Source: Streptomyces sp. NBC_01689
GTDB taxonomy: Bacteria > Actinomycetota > Actinomycetes > Streptomycetales > Streptomycetaceae
Direction: 5' to 3'
Length of the DNA: 64,000 nucleotides
Assembly (NCBI RefSeq): GCF_036250675.1
Contig: NZ_CP109592.1
Location: forward strand, 8,680,001 to 8,744,000
Below the pieces are notes generated by a model. It did no database searches and had not been told where the DNA came from. It was given only the letters and a program-made list of their open reading frames with translations. Shown here one piece after another: positions 9,255 to 17,080 of the stretch. The stretch's first letter is position 1, and each line of letters begins with the position of its first letter. The position numbers and the translations under genes were made by a program.

Positions 9255-9743
9255 TCAGGCGGATTCCTCGCGGTCGATCGTGAGGGCGGGTTCGCCGACG
9301 GCGTCGCACAGTGCGCTCAGTCCGGTGACGAGGGCGTGCTGCGCGTCGGGGGTCATGCGGTTCATGGCCTGGTGGAGCACCTGTTCCCGGCGGAGCCTCA
9401 GCTTGCGCAGGTGCGCGACACCGCTGTCGGTGAGTTCCAGCTGCATCTCGCGGCGGTCCTCGGGGCGTGGGGTCCGGCGGAGATATCCGGCTGCCTGGAG
9501 GCGGTCGCAGAGGCGGGTGACGGACGGCGCGGCTGCCGAGAGGTGGCGGCCCAGCGTGCTCAGATTGATGCCGGGTTCGCGCTCGATGATGTACATCACG
9601 CGGGTCTGAGCGGTGGAGAGCGGCGCGGTGCTGAGCGTGCCGCGGCCACGCTCCCAGGCGATCTCGAGCAGTTCGAGGACAAGGCCGATCTCGGGCAGGG
9701 CGGGGGAGGCGTGCTGGTGGAGGGAGCTGGGGGCCTTGCGCAT
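9255..9743 (-). CDS. MarR family transcriptional regulator
   Basis: A 162-residue MarR protein with dimer helices at both ends and a winged helix in the middle: GINLSTLGRHLSAAAPSVTR is the helix-turn-helix and RRTPRPEDRREMQLELT the wing. The ATG at 9743 has GGGAG seven bases upstream; upstream in-frame starts lack one. It diverges from the phosphatase-like gene at 9841 across about 97 bp, so it may repress both itself and that gene. The ligand is unknown. Confidence 0.88.
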   Translation of the reverse strand: MRKAPSSLHQHASPALPEIGLVLELLEIAWERGRGTLSTAPLSTAQTRVMYIIEREPGINLSTLGRHLSAAAPSVTRLCDRLQAAGYLRRTPRPEDRREMQLELTDSGVAHLRKLRLRREQVLHQAMNRMTPDAQHALVTGLSALCDAVGEPALTIDREESA

Positions 9744-9840
9744 GTGACACTCCCGCGTGAGCCTCTTGTGCTCGTTCCGGCTGGTCGATACGGACAGTCG
9801 CACAGATGAAGATATGTCAAGGAAAGAAGGACCGGCACCG

Positions 9841-11046
9841 GTGGACAGACCCAGCACGGTCGAGCGTTCCCTGCGCGAGGCCGCGCCCCATGAGATTTTT
9901 GACGTGATCCGCCGCCTGATCGAGCGCCGCCATCAAGCCCGGAGGGTGGAGCTGTTGATGGCCGACTACGCCATGACGAAGCTGCAGCCCGTGGGGATAC
10001 TGCCCACCACCCGCCCACCGGTCTCCGCTCACGCCGGTGCTCCGGGCCGCGCGTTCGGCGCCCAGGAACCGTACTGCGTGTACGACGGACCGGCGTCCAC
10101 GGTGACGGCTCACCTGCCGGTCAGCGTCCGGGGGGACCGGCTGGGAATCCTGAGCGTCACCCTGCCGGTCACGGGGGAGGGCGAGGACGGCATCGCGAAG
10201 GACGTCATGGAGGATCTCCAGGAGTGCGCCGACGCGCTGGCGCACGAGGTGGTCGTCGCCGAGCGGGACACCGATCTGTTCCTGCAGGCGCGCCGGGCGG
10301 AGCGGCTGACCCTGGCCGCCGAGATGCAGTGGCAGCTGCTGCCGGGACGTTCGTGCGCCCGGCCCGAGTACAGCCTCGGCGCCCAGCTGGAACCCGCGTA
10401 CGCGATCTTCGGCGACAGTTTCGACTGGTCGGCCTCGACCGATGACCTGTATGTGACCGTCAGCAACGGCATGGGCGAGGGAATCGACGCCGCGCTGCTG
10501 ACGAACCTCGGGATCAACGCCCTGCGCAATGCCCGCAGAGCCGGCCTGGACCTGGCCGATCAGGCCTATCTGGCCGACCAGGCCGTCTACGGGCAGCACC
10601 GGGGAAGCCAGTACCTGTCGACGCTGCTGCTCCGGTTCCACCTCCCGACCGGGGACGTGGAGATCATCGACGCGGGTTCACCGCGCGTATGGCGGGTGCG
10701 CAGAGGAACGATCGAGGCCATCGAGCTGGAAGCGCAGTTGCCGCTGGGCATGTTCGAGGACACCGTCTACGTCGCCCAGCACTTCCACGTCGAACCGGGG
10801 GACCGTCTGCTGTTCATCAGCGACGGCGTCTACGACGCACTGTCTCCGGGTGGTGAGAAGTACAGCCTGCGCGCGCTGGCCGCGTCCATCACCCATACCC
10901 GTCTGCTGCCCGCCTCGCAGGTGCCCCGAGCGATGCTGGAGGAGCTGCTCGGGTACCGCGGCTCCAGCCCGGCCGTGGACGACTCCCTGGTGATGTGCCT
11001 GGACTGGCACGGCCGGCCCGCTCACTCCCGGACGCCGGACCTATGA
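9841..11046 (+). CDS. SpoIIE-type PP2C phosphatase-like protein with altered active site
   Basis: About 401 residues from the GTG at 9841, which has GAAGGA nine bases upstream; in-frame ATGs at 9814 and 9757 are alternatives with poorer ribosome sites. The N-terminal 150 residues look like a small sensory domain. The rest is a SpoIIE/PP2C fold: FGDSFDWS, SNGMGEGIDAALL, FISDGVYDAL, and [13 protein letters not shown] at the end. At the second metal-binding motif, normally D-x-x-G-K/H-G, it has Asn209 in place of Asp, so it may be a poor or inactive phosphatase. It resembles the protein at 35803-37113, which keeps that Asp. Likely role: partner-switching control of a sigma factor. Confidence 0.8.
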   Translation: MDRPSTVERSLREAAPHEIFDVIRRLIERRHQARRVELLMADYAMTKLQPVGILPTTRPPVSAHAGAPGRAFGAQEPYCVYDGPASTVTAHLPVSVRGDRLGILSVTLPVTGEGEDGIAKDVMEDLQECADALAHEVVVAERDTDLFLQARRAERLTLAAEMQWQLLPGRSCARPEYSLGAQLEPAYAIFGDSFDWSASTDDLYVTVSNGMGEGIDAALLTNLGINALRNARRAGLDLADQAYLADQAVYGQHRGSQYLSTLLLRFHLPTGDVEIIDAGSPRVWRVRRGTIEAIELEAQLPLGMFEDTVYVAQHFHVEPGDRLLFISDGVYDALSPGGEKYSLRALAASITHTRLLPASQVPRAMLEELLGYRGSSPAVDDSLVMCLDWHGRPAHSRTPDL

Positions 11047-11156
11047 CCGTCCTGTGAAGGTTTCGAATCCGCGCTGTGAGTGACGCCTCGCTGCACACCC
11101 CCCGGGGCAGGTCGCCCGCGGGGGTGGGTTGCCATCGATGACGTGCCTGGTCGATG

Positions 11157-11172
11157 CTTGCCGCAAGGCAAG
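11157..11172. terminator. Short hairpin between two phosphatase genes
   Basis: CTTGCC, loop GCAA, GGCAAG is a perfect 6-bp stem with a stable tetraloop, followed by TATTT. It lies 110 bp after the phosphatase-like gene and 75 bp before the next operon, so it may end the first transcript. Confidence 0.4.
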
Positions 11173-11247
11173 TATTTCTCCAGTGGGAAAGGTGGTGCGG
11201 TTCGCCCCGGGCGGGCCCTCTTCATGGCCTCTACCGAGGGCATCCGC

Positions 11248-12903
11248 GTGACCGGAACCGAGCAGCACCGTACGTCCGGCCTGTGGGCTCTGGCCCCCTG
11301 CCCCGTGATCGTGGCCGACGCGGCGGGCGGCGTCGTGGAAGTCAACCCCGCCGCCTCCCTCCTGCTGGACGGCGCGGTACCGGGAGCCGGCATGTCGGAC
11401 GCGGCTCCGAGGTGGCTGGCGGACGCCCACCAGGACGTGCTCGTACCCGCGCGGGCGGCCCGCGGCCACCAGGACGTCGAGGTCCTCGCCCCGGTGTCGG
11501 GGCGGATCGCGGAGCGCAGCTTCGTGGCGCACCCCACCCGGGACCAGGGCGGAAACGTGGTGTGGTGGCTGGTCGACGACACCGACCGGCGGCTCGCCGA
11601 GGACGCGCTCGCCACCGAGCGCGAACGCACCCGATTCCTCGCGGAGGCGTCCAATGTCCTGCTCGCCTCGTTGAACACCGAGCGGTGCATGGCCGCCACC
11701 GCGCAGCTGGCCGCCGAACATCTCGCGGACGTGGCGATCGTCGTCACCCCGTCGTCCCGCAGGAAGATGCCCGTCGCGACCGCGATCGCGGGCCAGGACG
11801 TCACCCGCGCCCTGATCACGGCCGACCCGTCCCTCGTCCCGGGCCTCAGCGAGGCGCTGCAGGGGTTCCCCCCGGTGGCCTCACGCTGGATCGACCCCAC
11901 GACACTGCCCGACTGGATCGTCCCGGACGGTTTCGGCGGAACGATCGGGTCCGTCGTCGTGACCCCTCTGCCCGGCCACGGCGTGCCCGCCGGGGCGCTG
12001 ATCCTGCTGCGCGTGGCGGACCACGCCGCGTTCAGCGAGAACGAGGAGATCTTCGCCCGGCTGTTCGCCGCCCGCGCCGGCGCGGCCCTGTCCGCGGCCC
12101 TCCTCTACAGCGAGCAGAGCGCCATAACGCAGACCCTGATGCGCGATCTGCTGCCCCCGCGACTGCGACGGCTCAACGGGGTGGAGATCGCCGGCGGCTA
12201 CCGGCCGGCCGGAGCCAGGGAGCGGGTGGGCGGCGACTTCTACGACGTCCACCCCGGCAGCACCCCGGCCGACGCGTCGCTGGTGGTCCTGGGCGACGTG
12301 TGCGGCAAGGGCCTGGACGCGGCGGTCCTGACCGGCAAGATCCGCAACACCCTGCAGGCGCTCCTGCCGATGGCCGACGATCACGGGCGGATGCTCGAGC
12401 TCCTCAACGGCGCGCTCCTGACCTCCCACCACGCCCGCTTCGCGACCATGGTGATGGCCTCGGTGCAACGCACCGACGACCACGTGCGGCTGCGCCTCAC
12501 CTCGGCGGGCCACCCCGTGCCCCTGGTGGTCCGTGCGGGGGGCGGCGTCGAGGAGGTTCCCACCCACGGGACCCTGATCGGAGCCCTCCGGACGATCGCG
12601 GTGCACTCCGCCGACGTCGTCCTGCGACCGGGCGAGACCTGCCTGCTCTACACCGATGGATTCACCGAGGCCCGCGGCGGACCGCGCGGCGACGAGCTGT
12701 TCGGCGAAGAGCGCCTGAAACGAGCCCTCTCGGAGTGCGCCGACATGCCCGCGGAGGCCGTCGTCGAGCACATCCAGATGCTCGCCTCCCAGTGGCTGCG
12801 CGACGCCGGCCACGACGACATGGCCGTCGTCGCGATCAGCGCCCCCCGCACGACCCGGCTCAGCGCCGTGGACGGCCACACCCGAGGCAGGTACACCGCG
12901 TGA
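11248..12903 (+). CDS. PAS/GAF/SpoIIE protein phosphatase
   Basis: A 551-residue PP2C-type Ser/Thr phosphatase of the RsbU/SpoIIE group. Residues about 10-120 are PAS-like (LAPCPVIVADAAGGVVEVNP), about 125-290 GAF-like, and about 305-530 the phosphatase with intact metal motifs VGGDFYDV, LGDVCGKGLDAAVL, YTDGFTEARGG and GHDDMAVV. Start GTG 11248 has GAGGG seven bases before it; an in-frame ATG at 11224 has none. Its stop overlaps the start of the B12-binding gene by four bases (GTGA), and that gene overlaps the STAS gene the same way, so the three are one translationally coupled operon. The expected substrate is the phospho-Ser of the STAS protein. Confidence 0.9.
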   Translation: MTGTEQHRTSGLWALAPCPVIVADAAGGVVEVNPAASLLLDGAVPGAGMSDAAPRWLADAHQDVLVPARAARGHQDVEVLAPVSGRIAERSFVAHPTRDQGGNVVWWLVDDTDRRLAEDALATERERTRFLAEASNVLLASLNTERCMAATAQLAAEHLADVAIVVTPSSRRKMPVATAIAGQDVTRALITADPSLVPGLSEALQGFPPVASRWIDPTTLPDWIVPDGFGGTIGSVVVTPLPGHGVPAGALILLRVADHAAFSENEEIFARLFAARAGAALSAALLYSEQSAITQTLMRDLLPPRLRRLNGVEIAGGYRPAGARERVGGDFYDVHPGSTPADASLVVLGDVCGKGLDAAVLTGKIRNTLQALLPMADDHGRMLELLNGALLTSHHARFATMVMASVQRTDDHVRLRLTSAGHPVPLVVRAGGGVEEVPTHGTLIGALRTIAVHSADVVLRPGETCLLYTDGFTEARGGPRGDELFGEERLKRALSECADMPAEAVVEHIQMLASQWLRDAGHDDMAVVAISAPRTTRLSAVDGHTRGRYTA

Positions 12904-13994
12904 CAGGGCACGGCCCCGACACCGTCGGCACCCAGGCCCTGCGAGGCCTGCTCTGGACCGCCGTGACCGGCCGTGACGAATACCGGGCCGCGGACGTCGT
13001 CTTCGCCGCCCTGGAGGACGGCCTGAGCGCGGAAGCGATCCTGCTGGACGTCATCGCCCCCGTACAGGCGAGAGTCGGCACGGAGTGGGCGGCCAACCGT
13101 ATGAGCGTGGCGCAGGAACACGCGGCGAGCGCCATCACCGAACGCATCATCGCCGCCCTCGCCCACCACCCCGCCACCCGCACCCCGCCCACCCGGAGCC
13201 GCGTCACCGTGGCCTGCGTGGACCAGGAATGGCACGCCCTGCCCGCCCGCCTCCTCGCCGAGGTCCTCACCCTGCGCGGCTGGCAGGTCGACTTCCTCGG
13301 CGCCCAGGTACCCACTCCCCACCTCATCGCCCACCTCCACAACAGCGGTGCGGACGCGGTCGCGCTCTCCTCCTCGATACCCAGCCGACTGCCCGCCGCC
13401 CACGCCGCGATCACCGCCTGCCAGGCCATCGGCGTACCCGTTCTCGTGGGCGGGGCCGCCTTCGGGACCGACGGCCGCTACGCCCGTCTGCTCGGGGCCA
13501 ACGCCTGGGCCCCGGACGCACGCGCCGCGGCCCGGCGACTCGCCGACGGCATCCCCGCCCCCGACCTCGCCACCGGCCGGCAGCAGATCGACGACCTGCC
13601 CCACCTGGCCGACCAGGAGTACACCCTCGTGGCCCGGTCCCAGGGACAACTGGTCAAGGAAGTCCTCACACAGCTCGAGGCCGGCTTCCCCGCGATGGCC
13701 GCCTACACCGCGCACCAGCGCGAACGCACCGCTGAGGACATCGCGCACATCGTCGAGTTCCTGACCGTCGCCCTCTACACCGATGACGACGACCTCTTCA
13801 CCACGTTCATCACCTGGACCGCAGGCATCCTCAGCGCACGCCACGTCCCCGCCCGGTCCCTGCACCCCGCCCTGAACACCCTGGCAACCGAACTCAAGGA
13901 CTTCCCCCGATCCACCCGGCTGATCGACCAGGCCCGCCGGGCCCTGGACAACGCACCCGCACCAGCCGGCACACACCCCGGAGCACCCGCATGA
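12900..13994 (+). CDS. Cobalamin-binding protein with CarH-type light-sensor motif
   Basis: A 364-residue soluble protein. Residues 10-90 are a helical bundle with W63, nine residues, then E73-H74: the Wx9EH signature that in CarH/LitR photoreceptors caps the upper face of adenosylcobalamin. Residues 100-215 are the B12-binding Rossmann domain, with E110-W-H112 (H112 the likely cobalt ligand), FLGAQVP, SSSIPSR and VLVGGAAF. Residues 230-350 are a further helical domain (ending in RSTRLIDQARRAL) of the kind seen in similar actinobacterial proteins. There is no DNA-binding domain. GTG start overlaps the phosphatase stop, and its own stop overlaps the STAS start. It probably passes light or B12 status to the partner-switching module. 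This role is inferred. Confidence 0.85.
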   Translation: MTGHGPDTVGTQALRGLLWTAVTGRDEYRAADVVFAALEDGLSAEAILLDVIAPVQARVGTEWAANRMSVAQEHAASAITERIIAALAHHPATRTPPTRSRVTVACVDQEWHALPARLLAEVLTLRGWQVDFLGAQVPTPHLIAHLHNSGADAVALSSSIPSRLPAAHAAITACQAIGVPVLVGGAAFGTDGRYARLLGANAWAPDARAAARRLADGIPAPDLATGRQQIDDLPHLADQEYTLVARSQGQLVKEVLTQLEAGFPAMAAYTAHQRERTAEDIAHIVEFLTVALYTDDDDLFTTFITWTAGILSARHVPARSLHPALNTLATELKDFPRSTRLIDQARRALDNAPAPAGTHPGAPA

Positions 13995-14383
13995 CCGCCC
14001 TGCCCCACCCCTCCTTCACCCTCACCGCTGAAGCCGGCCCGGGCACCGCACACCTCCACCTCGTCGGTGAACTCGACTACGAGACCAGCGACGAACTCCT
14101 CCAGCACACCGACCGATGCCTCGCGGGGCAGCCGGACTTGACCGACCTGCACCTCGACTGCGCGGAACTCCGGTTCTGCGACTCCATGGGCCTCTCCACC
14201 CTGCTGACGATCCACCGCAAGACCACCGCGCGACACATACGGCTGCACCTCGACAACCCGCCCCCGTTCCTGGAACGCATCCTGAACACCACCGGAGTCC
14301 GGCAGCTCTTCCCGCAGATGTACGCGTCCCGGCGCACCGAGCAGGCGCTCGCCGACGGACGCACACCGCCCCACACCCTCTGA
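13991..14383 (+). CDS. STAS domain anti-sigma factor antagonist
   Basis: A 130-residue STAS protein of the SpoIIAA/RsbV type. The phospho-acceptor motif is CDSMGLSTLL with D64-S65. In this family the unphosphorylated form binds an anti-sigma kinase and frees the sigma factor; SpoIIE phosphatases such as the one two genes upstream remove the phosphate. ATG start overlaps the stop of the B12-binding gene (ATGA). No cognate RsbW-type kinase is in the operon; the only kinase-like piece in the window is a relic at 42669-42842. Confidence 0.92.
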   Translation: MTALPHPSFTLTAEAGPGTAHLHLVGELDYETSDELLQHTDRCLAGQPDLTDLHLDCAELRFCDSMGLSTLLTIHRKTTARHIRLHLDNPPPFLERILNTTGVRQLFPQMYASRRTEQALADGRTPPHTL

Positions 14384-14540
14384 GGCTCGTCCCGTACCGA
14401 TCAGGGCCGGCCGCGGTGGCGCTCCGGCAAGCCAGGCGGCAGCACCCCGCGACCGTCCGCCCGTGACGGGTCCCGAACTTTCCTCACGGGTGGCGACAAC
14501 CTCGGTGAGGGCCGCACGTCTGGTGGGGTGAAGGGCGGTT

Positions 14541-14566
14541 TCCGGGACGGCAGTTGCGGTCCCGGA
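14541..14566. other. Hairpin in leader of the repeat-protein gene
   Basis: TCCGGGAC and GTCCCGGA pair perfectly around a 10-base loop, 49 bases before the ribosome site-linked start at 14615. It could be the terminator of the preceding STAS operon or an RNA structure in the leader. No other feature was seen in 14384-14614. Confidence 0.35.
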
Positions 14567-14614
14567 GCTGCCCGGCCTGTCAACGTGTCTCAAGAACTCC
14601 TTGGAGTGGTCTGT

Positions 14615-14968
14615 ATGCGGCATGCCCGCGTGAAGAAGCCGAACCAGCCCCTGCGCGCCTGGGTGTGGGGACCGGCCGCCGGCCTCGCCCTCGTGGTGGG
14701 CGGCGGTTTCGCCGCCCAGGCGGCCACCGCCGCCCACGCGCACCCGGCCAAGTCGGCACCGGCCTACCCGAAGCCGGTCCCCTCCACCCCGGGCACGCAC
14801 GGCTCCGGCCACGGTGACCCGGTCCCGGTTCCCGGTGACGAGAACGGCAAGCCCTACCCGAAGCCGGTCCCCTCCACCCCGGGCACGCACGGCTCCGGCC
14901 ACGGGAACCCGGTCCCCGTTCCCGGTGACGAGAACGGCAAGCCCTACCCGGGTACCACCGGCCGCTGA
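14615..14968 (+). CDS. Small exported protein with two 30-residue Pro/Gly repeats
   Basis: A 117-residue protein. The first 15 residues are basic, then residues about 16-43 form a signal peptide or membrane anchor ending in AQAATAAHAHP. The rest is two nearly identical 30-residue repeats beginning YPKPVPSTPGTHGSGHG and ending VPVPGDENGKP, then a third start YPGTTGR. ATG 14615 has TTGGAG eight bases upstream. Probably a cell-wall-associated or secreted flexible protein of unknown role. The DNA repeat (period 90 bp) is described separately. Confidence 0.65.
   Translation: MRHARVKKPNQPLRAWVWGPAAGLALVVGGGFAAQAATAAHAHPAKSAPAYPKPVPSTPGTHGSGHGDPVPVPGDENGKPYPKPVPSTPGTHGSGHGNPVPVPGDENGKPYPGTTGR
14765..14944 (+). 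repeat. Two tandem 90-bp direct repeats inside a gene
   Basis: The unit starting TACCCGAAGCCGGTCCCCTC begins at 14765 and again at 14855, with a truncated third start at 14945. The copies differ at only a few bases, one of which changes Asp to Asn. The in-frame period (30 codons) means copy number could change without breaking the gene. Confidence 0.85.
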
Positions 14969-15039
14969 GCCACCGACCACGAGGACGGCGGGGCCGTACC
15001 AGTGCCGGCCCCGCCGTACCCCTGATCCGAACGAGGACG

Positions 15040-15669
15040 ATGCAGCTCACCCTTGCCCTGCCCTGGTGGGCCCGGTTACTGCGCCGCGCCCGGACCACCC
15101 CGTCCCCGGCAGCGGGCACGCCGTACACCGGCCGACGATTCGGACACCCGCGTCCGGTGGCCGGCCGGGACGGCGAGGACGATGCCCCCACACTCGCCGA
15201 CCTGTACCGGACGCGTCGGCTCGACATGGTCCGCCTGGCGACCTTCCTGGTGGACGACCTGCACACCGCCGAGGACGTCGTCCAGGACGCCTTCGCCGCC
15301 GTCTGCCGCCGGCACGGCGAACGCCTGGACGACCTCCAGGACGCGCACGCCTACCTCCACACCGCGGTGGTCAACGCCGCCCGCTCGGTCCTGCGCCGCC
15401 GGCGCACCGCGCGCACGTACACCCCGCCCCACCAGGGACCAGGGGCACCGGTCGACGAACCGCTGCTGCTCGCCGAGGAACACCGGCAGGTCTTCGACGC
15501 CCTGGCCCGGCTCACCGCCCGCCAGCGCGAAGTCCTGGTCCTGCGTTACTGGTCCGACCTGACCGAGGCGCAGATCGCCGAGACCCTCGGCATCTCCCGC
15601 GGCACCGTCAAGTCCACCGCGAGCCGTGCGCTCGCCACCCTGGAAAAGCTCTTGGAGGTGGACCGATGA
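15040..15669 (+). CDS. ECF-type RNA polymerase sigma factor (SigE-like family)
   Basis: A 209-residue sigma-70 family protein. An Arg-rich, poorly conserved N-terminus of about 50 residues precedes region 2 (LYRTRRLDMVRLATFLVDD, TAEDVVQDAFAAV) and region 4 (LTARQREVLVLRYWSDLTEA, then IAETLGISRGTVKSTASRAL). ATG 15040 directly follows GAGGAC, an unusually short spacing. Its stop overlaps the start of the following small membrane protein, which is probably its regulator. The signal sensed is unknown. Confidence 0.9.
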   Translation: MQLTLALPWWARLLRRARTTPSPAAGTPYTGRRFGHPRPVAGRDGEDDAPTLADLYRTRRLDMVRLATFLVDDLHTAEDVVQDAFAAVCRRHGERLDDLQDAHAYLHTAVVNAARSVLRRRRTARTYTPPHQGPGAPVDEPLLLAEEHRQVFDALARLTARQREVLVLRYWSDLTEAQIAETLGISRGTVKSTASRALATLEKLLEVDR

Positions 15670-15986
15670 ACACTCCCGCACCGATCGAGGAACGGCTGCG
15701 CGCCGCGTTGGAAGCGCGCGGGCAGCTCATCAGCAGCCACGACCTGTCACCGGCCCGCCCGCCCGCCGGAAGAACCTGGGGCACACGCCGGGTCCGGCGG
15801 ATGCTGACCATCGGCACCGCCGTCACCGCCGCCGCGGCGGCCGCGGCCGCCTTCGCCCTCCTCCTGTCCTCCACCACCCCGCACCGCCCCCACCCGGCAC
15901 CCCCCGCCCAGCACTCCAGCCCCACCCCCACCCCCGCCCCCACCGGCCCGGCCCCCCTGCCCTCCGCGGTCCCGTCGGGGCCCTGA
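15666..15986 (+). CDS. Small membrane protein, probable anti-sigma partner
   Basis: A 106-residue protein: a 45-residue cytoplasmic part (IEERLRAALEARGQLISSHD), one membrane helix (about 46-70, Ala-rich), and an outer Pro/Thr/Ser-rich tail. The ATG overlaps the sigma-factor stop (ATGA), so translation is coupled. Small proteins of this form follow many SigE-family genes in Streptomyces and probably tether or inhibit the sigma factor. No zinc-binding anti-sigma motif (HxxxCxxC) is seen, so the inhibitory role is an inference from position. Confidence 0.65.
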   Translation: MNTPAPIEERLRAALEARGQLISSHDLSPARPPAGRTWGTRRVRRMLTIGTAVTAAAAAAAAFALLLSSTTPHRPHPAPPAQHSSPTPTPAPTGPAPLPSAVPSGP

Positions 15987-16085
15987 GGGCCAGGGCGCGG
16001 CCCCGGGTATTATTTGCGTGTGATTCGGACACGGGCGATGCATCGGCCCTCACCGTGCCCGCGGGCGCAGGGCTGACGTCGGACC

Positions 16086-17033
16086 ATGACCGATCTTCTG
16101 GCCGACGCGGGGCCGCGCGACTCCGAACTGGTGCACGCGGCGTGCGCGGGAGACGCGGGGTCCCTCGGTCTCCTGCTCGCCAGGCACCGGGCCGGCATGT
16201 ACGCGGTGGCGCTCGCGGTGCTGGGCCATGGCCCGGACGCCGAGGACGCCGTACAGGAAGCGGCGCTCGTCGCGCTGCGACGCATAGGCGACGTACGGGA
16301 CCCCGACGCCGTCGGCCCGTGGCTGCGGACGGTGGTGCGCAACCTGTGCCGCGCCCGGCTGCGCACCGGGTCGGACCTCCTGGTGGCCGACCCCGCGACC
16401 GTGCTCGCCGAGCGCCGGCAGGACGGTCCGCCGGACCCCGCCGAAGTCCTTGAGCGGCATGCGCTGCGAGACTGGGTCTGGACCGCGTTGGAGGATCTTT
16501 CGCCCCCGTTGCGACTGGTCGCGATGTTGCGGTACTTCACCTCCGCCACGTCCTACGAGGACATCGCGGCGCTGTGCGGCACGCCCGTCGGAACCGTGCG
16601 CAGTCGGCTCAGCCAGGCACGGAAGAAGCTGGCCGAGGCGCTGCTGGCCCAGGCGGAGCGTACCTACGACGATGCCGCCGCGCTGACGGCGTTGCACCGC
16701 AGGATCGCCGAGACGACCATGGCGTCGGCCCACGACGGCCGGCTCGCCTCGGCCCTCGCGGAGTGGTGGTCGCCTCGCACCGACATCGCCTGGCCGACCG
16801 GCAAGCGCACGGGCATCGACTACCTCCCCGGCTCCATGGACCGGGACCTGTCCGACGGCGTCCGCCACGAGCTGCTGAACGTGGTGGCGAGCCGGGACGT
16901 GGTGATCTGGGAGGCGGCCCTGATCAGCCCTCCGGAGGATCCGTTCCACTGCCCGCCGGGCGTGGTCTGGGTGCACTTCATGGAGAAGGGCCGGTTCGGA
17001 AGGATCCGCCTGCACCATCCGCGCGGCCGCTGA
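16086..17033 (+). CDS. ECF-type sigma factor with SnoaL-like C-terminal domain
   Basis: A 315-residue protein. Region 2 is at about 20-85 (MYAVALAVLGHGPDAEDAVQ), region 4 at about 130-195 (LSPPLRLVAMLRYFTSATSY, then TPVGTVRSRLSQARKKLAEA). Residues about 215-310 look like a SnoaL/NTF2 cone domain, which in ECF families of this architecture controls sigma activity in place of an anti-sigma factor. ATG 16086 has only a weak ribosome site. A TATTAT element at 16008-16013 may belong to its promoter. The hydrolase-acetyltransferase gene follows after 47 bp, so it may be a target or operon partner. Confidence 0.85.
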   Translation: MTDLLADAGPRDSELVHAACAGDAGSLGLLLARHRAGMYAVALAVLGHGPDAEDAVQEAALVALRRIGDVRDPDAVGPWLRTVVRNLCRARLRTGSDLLVADPATVLAERRQDGPPDPAEVLERHALRDWVWTALEDLSPPLRLVAMLRYFTSATSYEDIAALCGTPVGTVRSRLSQARKKLAEALLAQAERTYDDAAALTALHRRIAETTMASAHDGRLASALAEWWSPRTDIAWPTGKRTGIDYLPGSMDRDLSDGVRHELLNVVASRDVVIWEAALISPPEDPFHCPPGVVWVHFMEKGRFGRIRLHHPRGR

Positions 17034-17080
17034 AGAAATTTTCCTCCTCCTTCGAACTTTCCCGGAACCCGCCGCATCTC

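Noticed and set aside
11055..11075. tRNA-like GGTTTCGAATCC sequence
   Set aside because: No acceptor, anticodon or D arms can be folded around it, so it is not a tRNA gene.
11047..11247. Possible cobalamin riboswitch before the B12 operon
   Set aside because: I looked for the conserved B12-box and the GGTGC core arrangement and did not find them in order; the region holds only a short hairpin.
16005..16010. GGGTAT resembling a SigB-type -10 element
   Set aside because: No GTTT-like -35 element lies 14-16 bp upstream.
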